Shown here: positions 1-11,100 of the stretch, in pieces
Numbering within the stretch: position 1 is the first letter of the stretch
Layout: each line of letters opens with the position of its first letter
Assembly (NCBI RefSeq): GCF_002775205.1
Contig: NC_036456.1
Location: 13,667,463-13,731,462, forward strand
Source of the DNA: Xiphophorus maculatus
Lineage: Eukaryota; Chordata; Actinopteri; Cyprinodontiformes; Poeciliidae
Length of the DNA stretch: 64,000 nucleotides
Direction of reading: 5' to 3'
Translations under genes and position numbers: made by a program
The notes under the pieces: generated by a model
What the model saw: only the letters and a program-made list of their open reading frames with translations
The model's database searches: none
Told to the model about the DNA's origin: nothing

Positions 1-2160
1 TGGTTGTAGGTGCTGTAGTTGTAGTTGAAGCAGTTGTTATTGTTGTTGGAGCTACTGTTGTTGTGGTTGGAGCTTCTATGGTTGTGGTTGGAGCCGCTGT
101 TGTAGTTGGAGAAGCTGTGGTTGTGGTTGGAGTAGCTGTGGTTGTAGTTGGAGCTGCTGTTGTTGCGCTTGGAGCAGCTGTGGTTGTTGTTGTAGCTACT
201 GTGGTTGTGGTTGTAGCTGCTGTGGTTGTGGTTGTAGCTGCTGTGGTTGTGGTTGGAGCCGCTGTGGTTGTGGTTGGAGCAGCTGTTGTTGTTGGAGCCG
301 CTGTGGTTGTGGTTGTAGCTACTGTGCTTGTTGTTGGAGCAGCTGTGGTTGTGGTTGGAGCCTCTGTTGTTGTGGTTGGAGCAGCTGTGGTTGTGGTTGT
401 AGCTACTGTGGTTGTGGTTGGAGCAGCTGTGGTTGTTGTTGGAGCCGCTGTGGTTGTAGCTACTGTGGTTGTGGTTGTAGCCGCTGTGGTTGTGGTTGGG
501 GAGGCTGTGGTTGTTGTTGGAGCAGCTGTGGTTGTAGCTACTGTGGTTGTGGTTGGAGCAGCTGTGGTTGTTGTTGGAGCCGCTGTGGTTTTAGCTACTG
601 TGGTTGTGGTTGTAGCCGCTGTGGTTGTGGTTGGAGCCGCTGTGGTTGTGGTTGGAGCCGCTGTGGTTGTGGTTGTAGCTGCTGTGGTTGTTGTTGGAGC
701 CGCTGTGGTTGAGGTTGGAGCAGCTGTGGTTGTGGTTGGAGCCTCTGTTGTTGTAGTTGGAGCAACTGTGGTTGTGGTTGTAGCTGCTGTGGTTGTGGTT
801 GGAGCAGCTGTGGTTGTGGTTGGAGCAGCTGTGGTTGTAGTTGTAGCTACTGTGATTGTGGTTGTAGCCGCTGTGGTTGTGGTTGGAGCAGCTGTGGTTG
901 TGGTTGGAGCCTCTGTTGTAGTTGGAGCAGCTGTGGTTGTAGCTACTGTGGTTGTGGTTGGAGCCGCTGTGGTTTTAGCTACTGTGGTTGTGGTTGTAGC
1001 AGCTGTGGTTGTGGTTGGAGCCTCTGTTGTTGTGGTTGGAGCCGCTGTGGTTGTGGTTGGAGCCTCTGTTGTTGTGGTTGGAGCCGCTGTGGTTGTGGTT
1101 GTAGCTGCTGTGGTTGTTGTTGGAGCCGCTGTGGTTGAGGTTGGAGCAGCTGTGGTTGTGGTTGGAGCCTCTGTTGTTGTAGTTGGAGCAACTGTGGTTG
1201 TGGTTGTAGCTGCTGTGGTTGTGGTTGGAGCAGTTGTGGTTGTGGTTGGAGCAGCTGTGGTTGTGGTTGGAGCCTCTGTTGTTGTAGTTGGAGCAACTGT
1301 GGTTGTGGTTGTAGCTGCTGTGGTTGTGGTTGGAGCAGTTGTGGTTGTGGTTGGAGCAGCTGTGGTTGTTGTAGGAGCAGCTGTGGTTGTTGTTGGAGCA
1401 GCTGTGGTTGTGGTTGGAGCCTCTGTTGTTGTGGTTGGAGCAGCTGTGGTTGTGGTTGTAGCTACTGTGGTTGTGGTTGGAGCAGCTGTGGTTGTTGTTG
1501 TAGCCGCTGTGGTTGTGGTTGGGGAGGCTGTGGTTGTTGTTGGAGCAGCTGTGGTTGTAGCTACTGTGGTTGTGGTTGGAGCAGCTGTGGTTGTTGTTGG
1601 AGCCGCTGTGGTTTTAGCTACTGTGGTTGTGGTTGTAGCCGCTGTGGTTGTGGTTGGAGCCGCTGTGGTTGTGGTTGTAGCTGCTGTGGTTGTTGTTGGA
1701 GCCGCTGTGGTTGAGGTTGGAGCAGCTGTGGTTGTGGTTGGAGCCTCTGTTGTTGTAGTTGGAGCAACTGTGGTTGTGGTTGTAGCTGCTGTGGTTGTGG
1801 TTGGAGCAGTTGTGGTTGTGGTTGGAGCAGCTGTGGTTGTTGTAGGAGCAGCTGTGGTTGTGGTTGGAGCAGCTGTGGTTGTAGTTGTAGCTACTGTGAT
1901 TGTGGTTGTAGCCGCTGTGGTTGTGGTTGGAGCAGCTGTGGTTGTGGTTGGAGCCTCTGTTGTAGTTGGAGCAGCTGTGGTTGTAGCTACTGTGGTTGTG
2001 GTTGGAGCCGCTGTGGTTGTAGCTACTGTGGTTGTGGTTGGAGCTGTTGTGGTGGTGGCAGCAGCTGTGGTTGGAGTTGTTGTAGTTGTGGTTGGAACCA
2101 CTGTAGTTGTGGATGGAGCAGTTGTTGTGGTTGGAACCATTGTTGTTGTGGTTGGAGGTG
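1..2160 (-). repeat. Second Thr-mucin repeat exon, runs off left edge
   Basis: The acceptor AATATTACAG (bases 2161-2162 are its AG) is followed by CA, which completes a split Ala codon with the G left by the SEA exon. Protein then reads APPTTTTMVPTTTTAPS and enters the same 21-bp Thr repeat. The minus frame stays open for 719 codons to base 1. Variants such as the Glu-bearing unit and the ATTTT unit recur in the same order at 480-790 and 1510-1770, so this exon also carries larger duplicated blocks. The SEA domain therefore sits between two mucin regions rather than directly before a membrane anchor. Confidence 0.75.
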
Positions 2161-5100
2161 CTGTAATATTTATTGCATTTACCAAATGTGAACAGCTTGG
2201 AAGAACTGAAAAAGATTACAGTTCTTCTAAGCTGTTCTCAAAAAGCTTAGAAGTTATAAGTTCTCAAAAAGATTTTTAGAATATTTTGTTGATCCAACTA
2301 ATTCCTTCATATTTATTGAACAGTGTTTGTTTTCATTTGTCCTTTGCATAAATATTCAATTTTCTTAAATTAGTTTATTCCTCTTACCTGGGTCACTAAT
2401 AGCAACCGTGTCTGCTAGTACGTTGAATTCCGTGATGTTTGAAGCCTCATTAACCAAAATGTCTTTAATTAGTGTATCATTAGGAGACGATGATGACTGA
2501 AATTCAAGGTCCACAGAGTTGATAATTGATCCAGCACTGCAAATGTATTAGCATAATTAGTTATTGTCTACAAGTGCCTTCCTACAAAGTTTATAATTTC
2601 TTGAGCAAACTACGAAGAAATTACCTGAATCTCATGGCTCCAGTCTTTTGGAATGAGGGGAAAGATCTTCTGAAAAGTGGGTCAAGCTATGTGGAGAAAT
2701 TAAGAATGTTAAGTGTACAATTTTAAAAAATGTATTTTTCTGGATATCGCTAGATATAAACATTATTACAATTAATATATTATGTTGTATTGATTTCAAT
2801 AGAAATTCTACATACTCCCCTAATGAAAAAAATGAAAGTATATGGTGTGATGTTGGAGGAAAATTAAGACTACATTCTAGGTAAGCAATACATGTTATAA
2901 TATTTATAAGATAAATATGTATTTTTTAAATTTAGAATAAAACTTAACTCACATCTTCAAGTTGAAGAGATACACAAAATATTTATATACATATAAAAAG
3001 ATATTAATTTATGAAGCAGAATTCATTTTTATAAAAATTACAATGAACACATTTATGTGAGTAAGAAATGTAAACATACACGATTAATTATGTGTCCAGA
3101 GCGTGTTTGGAATCCTGATGTTGATGGGTCTCCCAAATCAGAGGTGAATACTTCATTGGACTTAAAAGTTAGTTGTCTTATTAATGCTGGAGCTGCTATA
3201 CTTGTGGTCGGAGCAGCTGTTGTGGTTGGAACAGCTGTAGTGATAATTGGAGCAGCCGTGTTTGTAGTTGGAGCAGCTGTTGTTGTAGTTGGAGCTTCTC
3301 TGGTTGTAGTTGGAGCCGCTGTGGTTGTGGTTGGAGAAACTGTGGTTGTGGTTGGAGAAACTGTGGTTGTGGTTGGAGCCACTGTGGTTGTAGCTACTGT
3401 GGTTGTGGTTGTAGCCGCTGTGGTTGTGGTTGGAGAAGCTGTGGTTGTTGTTGGAGCAGCTGTGGTTGTAGCTACTGTGGTTGTGGTTGGAGCAGCTGTG
3501 GTTGTAGTTGTAGCTACTGTGGTTGTGGTTGGAGCCGCTGTGGTTGTGGTTGGAGCCGCTGTGGTTGTAGCTGCTGTGGTTGTTGTTGGAGCAGCTGTTG
3601 TTGTGGTTGGAGCAGCTGTGGTTGTAGTTGTAGCTACTGTTGTTGTGGTTGGAGCCGCTGTGGTTGTGGTTGGAGCAGTTGTGGTTGTGGTTGGAGCAGC
3701 TGTGGTTGTTGTTGGAGCAGCTGTGGTTGTAGTTGTAGCTACTGTTGTTGTGGTTGGAGCCGCTGTGGTTGTGGTTGGAACAGTTGTGGTTGTGGTTGGA
3801 GCAGCTGTGGTTGTTGTTGGAGCAGCTGTGGTTGTGGTTGGAGCAGCTGTGGTTGTAGTTATAGCTACTGTGATTGTGGTTGTAGCCGCTGTGGTTGTGG
3901 TTGGAGCAGCTGTGGTTGTGGTTGGAGCCTCAGTTGTAGTTGGAGCAGCTGTGGTTGTGGTTGTAGCTACTGTGGTTGTGGTTGGAGCCGCTGTGGTTTT
4001 AGCTACTGTGGTTGTGGTTGTAGCCGCTGTGGTTGTGGTTGGAGAAGCTGTGGTTGTTGTTGGAGCAGCTGTGGTTGTAGCTACTGTGGTTGTGGTTGGA
4101 GCAGCTGTGGTTGTTGTTGGAGCCGCTGTGGTTGTAGCTACTGTGGTTGTGGTTGTAGCCGCTGTGGTTGTGGTTGGAGAAGCTGTGGTTGTTATTGGAG
4201 CAGCTGTGGTTGTAGCTACTGTGGTTGTGGTTGGAGACGCTGGGGTAGTGGTTGGAGCAGCTGTGGTTGTGGTTGGAGCCTCTGTTGTTGTAGTTGGAGC
4301 AACTGTGGTTGTGGTTGTAGCTACTGTGGTTGTGGTTGGAGCCGCTGTGGTTGTGGTTGGAGCAGTTGAGGTTGTGGTTGGAGCAGCTGTGGTTGTTGTT
4401 GGAGCAGCTGTGGTTGTGGTTGGAGCAGCTGTGGTTGTAGTTGTAGCTACTGTGATTGTGGTTGTAGCCGCTGTGGTTGTGGTTGGAGCAGCTGTGGTTG
4501 TGGTTGGAGCCTCTGTTGTAGTTGGAGCAGCTGTGGTTGTGGTTGTAGCTACTGTGGTTGTGGTTGGAGCTGCTGTGGTTGTGGTTGGAGCCGCTGTGGT
4601 TGTTGTTGGAGCCGCTGTGCTGGTAGTTGTTGCTTCTGTTGTTGTGGTTGTAGCTGCTGTGGTTGTGGTTGGAGCCGCTGTGGTTGTGGTTGGAGCAACT
4701 GTGGTTGTTGTTGGAGACTCTGTGGTTGTGGTTGGAGCAGCTGTGGTTGTGGTTGGAGCAGCTGTGGTTGTAGTTGGAGCAGCTGTGGTTGTCGTTGGAC
4801 CAGCTGTGGTTGTTGTTGGAGCCGTTGTGGTTGTAGCTGCTGTGGTTGTGGTTGTAGCTGCTGTGGTTGTGGTTGGAGCAGCTGTGGTTGTTGTTGGAGG
4901 AGCTGTGGTTGTGGTTGGAGCCTCTGTTGTTGTAGTTGGAGCAGCTGTGGTTGTGGTTGTAGCTAATGTGGTTGTGGTTGTAGCCGCTGTGGTTGTGGTT
5001 GGAGAAGCTGTGGTTGTTGTTGGAGCAGCTGTGGTTGTAGCTACTGTGGTTGTGGTTGGAGCAGCTGTGGTTGTAGTTGTAGCTACTGTGGTTGTGGTTG

Positions 5101-8100
5101 GAGCCGCTGTGGTTGTGGTTGTAGCTGCTGTGGTTGTTGTTGGAGACGCTGTGGTTGTGGTTGGAGCAGCTGTGGTTGTGGTTGGAGCCTCTGTTGTAGT
5201 TGGAGCAGCTGTGGTTGTGGTTGTAGCTTCTGTGGTTGTGGTTGGAGCTGCTGTGGTTGTGGTTGGAGCCGCTGTGGTTGTTGTTGGAGCCGCTGTGGTT
5301 GTAGTTGTTGCTTCTGTTGTTGTGGTTGTAGCTGCTGTGGTTGTGGTTGGAGCCGCTGTGGTTGTGGTTGGAGCAACTGTGGTTGTTGTTGGAGCCTCTG
5401 TGGTTGTGGTTGGAGAAGCTGTGGTTGTAGTTGGAGCAGCTGTGGTTGTCGTTGGACCAGCTGTGGTTGTTGTTGGAGCCGCTGTGGTTGTGGTTGTAGC
5501 TGCTGTGGTTGTGGTTGTAGCTGCTGTGGTTGTGGTTGGAGCAGCTGTGGTTGTGGTTGGAGCAGCTGTGGTTGTTGTTGGAGGAGCTGTGGTTGTGGTT
5601 GGAGCCTCTGTTGTTGTAGTTGGAGCAGCTGTGGTTGTGGTTGTAGCTAATGTGGTTGTGGTTGTAGCCGCTGTGCTTGTGGTTGGAGAAGCTGTGGTTG
5701 TTGTTGGAGCAGCTGTGGTTGTAGCTACTGTGGTTGTGGTTGGAGCAGCTGTGGTTGTAGTTGTAGCTACTGTGGTTGTGGTTGGAGCCGCTGTGGTTGT
5801 GGTTGTAGCTGCTGTGGCTGTTGTTGGAGCCGCTGTGGTTGTGGTTGGAGCAGCTGTGGTGGTGGGTGGAGCCTCTGTTGTTGTAGTTGGAGCAGCTGTG
5901 GTTGTGGTTGTAGCTACTGTGGTTGTGGTTGGAGCCGCTGTGGTTGTTGTTGGAACCGCTGTGGTTGTAGTTGTTGCTGCTGTGGTTGTGGTTGGAGCTG
6001 CTGTGGTTGTGGTTGGAGCCGCTGTTGTTGTGGTTGGAGCAGCTGTGGTTGTTGTTGGAGCCTCTGTGGTTGTGGTTGGAGCAGCTGTGGTTGTAGTTGG
6101 AGCAGCTGTGGTTGTCGTTGGAGCAGCTGTGGTTGTTGTTGGAGTCGCTGTGGTTGTGGTTGTAGCTGGTGTGGTTGTGGTTGGAGCAGCTGTGGTTGTG
6201 GTTGTAGCTGCTGTGGTTGTGGTTGGAGCAGCTGTGGTTGTGGTTGTAGCTGCTGTGGTTGTTGTTGGAGCCGCTGTGGTTGTGGTTGTAGCAGCTGTGG
6301 TTGTGGTTGGAGAAGCTGTGGTTGTTGTTGGAGCAGCTGTGGTTGTAGCTACTGTGGTTGTGGTTGGAGCAGCTGTGGTTGTAGTTGTAGCTACTGTGGT
6401 TGTGGTTGGAGCCGCTGTGGTTGTGGTTGTAGCTGCTGTGGTTGTGGTTGGAGCAGCTGTGGTTGTGGTTGGAGCCTCTGTTGTTGTAGTTGGAGCAACT
6501 GTGGTTGTGGTTGTAGCTACTGTGGTTGTGGTTGGAGCCGGTGTGGTTGTTGTTGGAACCGCTGTGGTTGTAGTTGTTGCTGCTGTGGTTGTGGTTGGAG
6601 CTGCTGTGGTTGTGGTTGGAGCCGCTGTTGTTGTGGTTGGAGCAGCTGTGGTTGTTGTTGGAGCCTCTGTGGTTGTGGTTGGAGCAGCTGTTGTTGTGGT
6701 TGGAGCCGCTGTGGTTGTGGTTGGAGCAGCTGTGGTTGTTGTTGGAGCCTCTGTGGTTGTGGTTGGAGCAGCTGTGGTTGGAGTTGGAGCAGCTGTGGTT
6801 GTTGTTGGAGTCGCTGTGGTTGTGGTTGTAGCTGCTGTGGTTGTGGTTGGAGCAGCTGTGGTTGTTGTTGGAGGAGCTGTTGTTGTGGGTGGAGCAGCTG
6901 TGGTTGTAGTTGTAGCTACTGTTGTTGTGGTTGGAGTCGCTGTGGTTGTGGTTGTAGCTGCTGTGGTTGTGGTTGGAGCAGCTGTGGTTGTTGTTGGAGG
7001 AGCTGTGGTTGTGGTTGTAGCTGCTGTGGTTGTGGTTGGAGCAGCTGTGGTTGTGGTTGTAGCTGCTGTGGTTGTTGTTGGAGCCGCTGTGGTTGTGGTT
7101 GGAGCAGCTGTGGTTGTGGTTGGAGCCTCTGTTGTTGTAGTTGGAGCAGCTGTGGTTGTGGTTGTAGCTACTGTGGTTGTGGTTGGAGCCGCTGTGGTTG
7201 TGGTTGGAGCAGCTGTGGTTGTTGTTGGAGCCTCTGTGGTTGTGGTTGGAGCAGCTGTGGTTGTAGTTGGAGCAGCTGTGGTTGTCGTTGGAGCAGCTGT
7301 GGTTGTTGTTGGAGTCGCTGTGGTTGTTGTTGTAGCTGCTGTGGTTGTGGTTGGAGCAGCTGTGGTTGTGGTTGGAGGAGCTGTGGTTGTGGTTGTAGCT
7401 GCTGTGGTTGTGGTTGGAGCAGCTGTTGTTGTGGTTGGAGCAGCTGTGGTTGTAGTTGTAGCTACTGTTGTTGTGGTTGGAGCCACTGTGGTTGTGGTTG
7501 GAGCAGTTGTGGTTGTGGTTGGAGCAGCTGTGGATGTTGTTGGAGCAGCTGTGGTTGTGGTTGGAGCAGCTGTGGTTGTAGTTGTAGCTACTGTTGTTGT
7601 GGTTGGAGCCGCTGTGGTTGTGGTTGGAGCAGCTGTGATTGTTGTTGGAGCAGCTGTGGTTGTGGTTGGAGCAGCTGTGGTTGTGGTTGGAGCCTCTGTT
7701 GTTGTAGTTGGAGCAGCTGTGGTTGTGGTTGTAGCTACTGTGGTTGTGGTTGGAGCCGCTGTGGTTGTTGTTGGAACCGCTGTGGTTGTAGTTGTTGCTG
7801 CTGTGGTTGTGGTTGTAGCTGCTGTTGTTGTGGTTGGAGCCGCTGTGGTTGTGGTTGGAGCAGCTGTGGTTGTTGTTGGAGCCTCTGTGGTTGTGGTTGG
7901 AGCAGCTGTGGTTGTAGTTGGAGCAGCTGTGGTTGTTGTTGGAGTCGCTGTGGTTGTGGTTGTAGCTGCTGTGGTTGTGGTTGGAGCAGCTGTGGTTGTT
8001 GTTGGAGGAGCTGTTGTTGTGGGTGGAGCAGCTGTGGTTGTAGTTGTAGCTACTGTTGTTGTGGTTGGAGCCGCTGTGGTTGTGGTTGGAGCAGTTGTGG

Positions 8101-11100
8101 TTGTGGTTGGAGCAGCTGTGGTTGTTGTTGGAGCAGCTGTGGTTGTGGTTGGAGCAGCTGTGGTTGTTGTTGGAGCCTCTGTGGTTGTGGTTGGAGCAGC
8201 TGTGGTTGTAGTTGGAGCAGCTGTGGTTGTATTTGTAGCTACTGTGGTTGTGGTTGGAGCCGCTGTGGTTGTGGTTGTAGCTGCTGTGGTTGTTGTTGGA
8301 GCCGCTGTGGTTGTGGTTGGAGCAGCTGTGGTTGTGGGTGGAGCCTCTGTTGTTGTAGTTGGAGCAGCTGTGGTTGTGGTTGTAGCTACTGTGGTTGTGG
8401 TTGGAGCCGGTGCGGTTGTTGTTGGAACCGCTGTGGTTGTAGTTGTTGCTACTGTGGTTGTGGTTGGAGCTGCTGTAGTTGTGGTTGGAGCCGCTGTGGT
8501 TGTTGTTGGAACCGCTGTGGTTGTAGTTGTTGCTGCTGTGGTTGTGGTTGGAGCTGCTGTGGTTGTGGTTGGAGCCGCTGTTGTTGTGGTTGGAGCAGCT
8601 GTGGTTGTTGTTGGAGCCTCTGTGGTTGTGGTTGGAGCAGCTGTGGTTGTAGTTGGAGCAGCTGTGGTTGTCGTTGGAGCAGCTGTGGTTGTTGTTGGAG
8701 TCGCTGTGGTTGTGGTTGTAGCTGGTGTAGTGGTGGTTGGAGCAGCTGTGGTTGTTGTTGGAGGAGCTGTGGTTGTGGTTGTAGCTGCTGTGGTTGTGGT
8801 TGGAGCAGCTGTGGTTGTGGTTGTAGCTGCTGTGGTTGTTGTTGGAGCCGCTGTGGTTGTGGTTGGAGCAGCTGTGGTTGTGGTTGGAGAAGCTGTGGTT
8901 GTTGTTGGAGCAGCTGTGGTTGTAGCTACTGCGGTTGTGGTTGGAGCAGCTGTGGTTGTAGTTGTAGCTACTGTGGTTGTGGTTGGAGCCGCTGTGGTTG
9001 TGGTTGTAGCTGCTGTGGTTGTGGTTGGAGCAGCTGTGGTTGTGGTTGGAGCCTCTGTTGTTGTAGTTGGAGCAACTGTGGTTGTGGTTGTAGCTACTGT
9101 GGTTGTGGTTGGAGCCGGTGTGGTTGTTGTTGGAACCGCTGTGGTTGTAGTTGTTGCTGCTGTGGTTGTGGTTGGAGCTGCTGTGGTTGTGGTTGGAGCC
9201 GCTGTTGTTGTGGTTGGAGCAGCTGTGGTTGTTGTTGGAGCCTCTGTGGTTGTGGTTGGAGCAGCTGTGGTTGTAGTTGGAGCAGCTGTGGTTGTCGTTG
9301 GAGCAGCTGTGGTTGTTGTTGGAGTCGCTGTGGTTGTGGTTGTAGCTGCTGTGGTTGTGGTTGGAGCAGCTGTGGTTGTTGTTGGAGGAGCTGTGGTTGT
9401 GGTTGTAGCTGCTGTGGTTGTGGTTGGAGCAGCTGTGGTTGTGGTTGTAGCTGCTGTGGTTGTTGTTGGAGCCGCTGTGGTTGTGGTTGGAGCAGCTGTG
9501 GTTGTGGTTGGAGCCTCTGTTGTTGTAGTTGGAGCAGCTGTGGTTGTGGTTGTAGCTACTGTGGTTGTGGTTGGAGCCGCTGTGGTTGTGGTTGGAGCAG
9601 CTGTGGTTGTTGTTGGAGCCTCTGTGGTTGTGGTTGGAGCAGCTGTGGTTGTAGTTGGAGCAGCTGTGGTTGTCGTTGGAGCAGCTGTGGTTGTCGTTGG
9701 AGGAGCTGTGGTTGTGGTTGTAGCTGCTGTGGTTGTGGTTGGAGTAGCTGTGGTTGTGGTTGGAGCAGCTGTGGTTGTAGTTGTAGCTACTGTTGTTGTG
9801 GTTGGAGCCACTGTGGTTGTGGTTGGAGCAGTTGTGGTTGTGGTTGGAGCAGCTGTGGATGTTGTTGGAGCAGCTGTGGTTGTGGTTGGAGCAGCTGTGG
9901 TTGTAGTTGTAGCTACTGTTGTTGTGGTTGGAGCCACTGTTGTTGTGGTTGGAGCCACTGTGGTTGTGGTTGGAGCAGTTGTGGTTGTGGTTGGAGCCGC
10001 TGTGGTTGTGGTTGGAGCAGCTGTGATTGTTGTTGGAGCAGCTGTGGTTGTGGTTGGAGCAGCTGTGGTTGTGGTTGGAGCCTCTGTTGTTGTAGTTGGA
10101 GCAGCTGTGGTTGTGGTTGTAGCTACTGTGGTTGTGGTTGGAGCCGCTGTGGTTGTTGTTGGAACCGCTGTGGTTGTAGTTGTTGCTGCTGTGGTTGTGG
10201 TTGTAGCTGCTGTTGTTGTGGTTGGAGCCGCTGTGGTTGTGGTTGGAGCAGCTGTGGTTGTTGTTGGAGCCTCTGTGGTTGTGGTTGGAGCAGCTGTGGT
10301 TGTAGTTGGAGCAGCTGTGGTTGTTGTTGGAGTCGCTGTGGTTGTGGTTGTAGCTGCTGTGGTTGTGGTTGGAGCAGCTGTGGTTGTTGTTGGAGGAGCT
10401 GTTGTTGTGGGTGGAGCAGCTGTGGTTGTAGTTGTAGCTACTGTTGTTGTGGTTGGAGCCGCTGTGGTTGTGGTTGGAGCAGTTGTGGTTGTGGTTGGAG
10501 CAGCTGTGGTTGTTGTTGGAGCAGCTGTGGTTGTGGTTGGAGCAGCTGTGGTTGTTGTTGGAGCCTCTGTGGTAGTGGTTGGAGCAGCTGTGGTTGTAGT
10601 TGGAGCAGCTGTGGTTGTAGTTGTAGCTACTGTGGTTGTGGTTGGAGCCGCTGTGGTTGTGGTTGTAGCTGCTGTGGTTGTTGTTGGAGCCGCTGTGGTT
10701 GTGGTTGGAGCAGCTGTGGTTGTGGGTGGAGCCTCTGTTGTTGTAGTTGGAGCAGCTGTGGTTGTGGTTGTAGCTACTGTGGTTGTGGTTGGAGCCGGTG
10801 TGGTTGTTGTTGGAACCGCTGTGGTTGTAGTTGTTGCTGCTGTGGTTGTGGTTGGAACTGCTGTGGTTGTGGTTGGAGCCGCTGTTGTTGTGGTTGGAGC
10901 AGCTGTGGTTGTAGTTGGAGCAGCTGTGGTTGTCGTTGGAGCAGCTGTGGTTGTTGTTGGAGCCGCTGTGGTTGTGGTTGTAGCTGGTGTGGTTGTGGTT
11001 GGAGCAGCTGTGGTTGTTGTTGTAGGAGCTGTGGTTGTGGTTGTAGCTGCTGTGGTTGTGGTTGGAGCAGCTGTGGTTGTGGTTGTAGCTGCTGTGGTTG

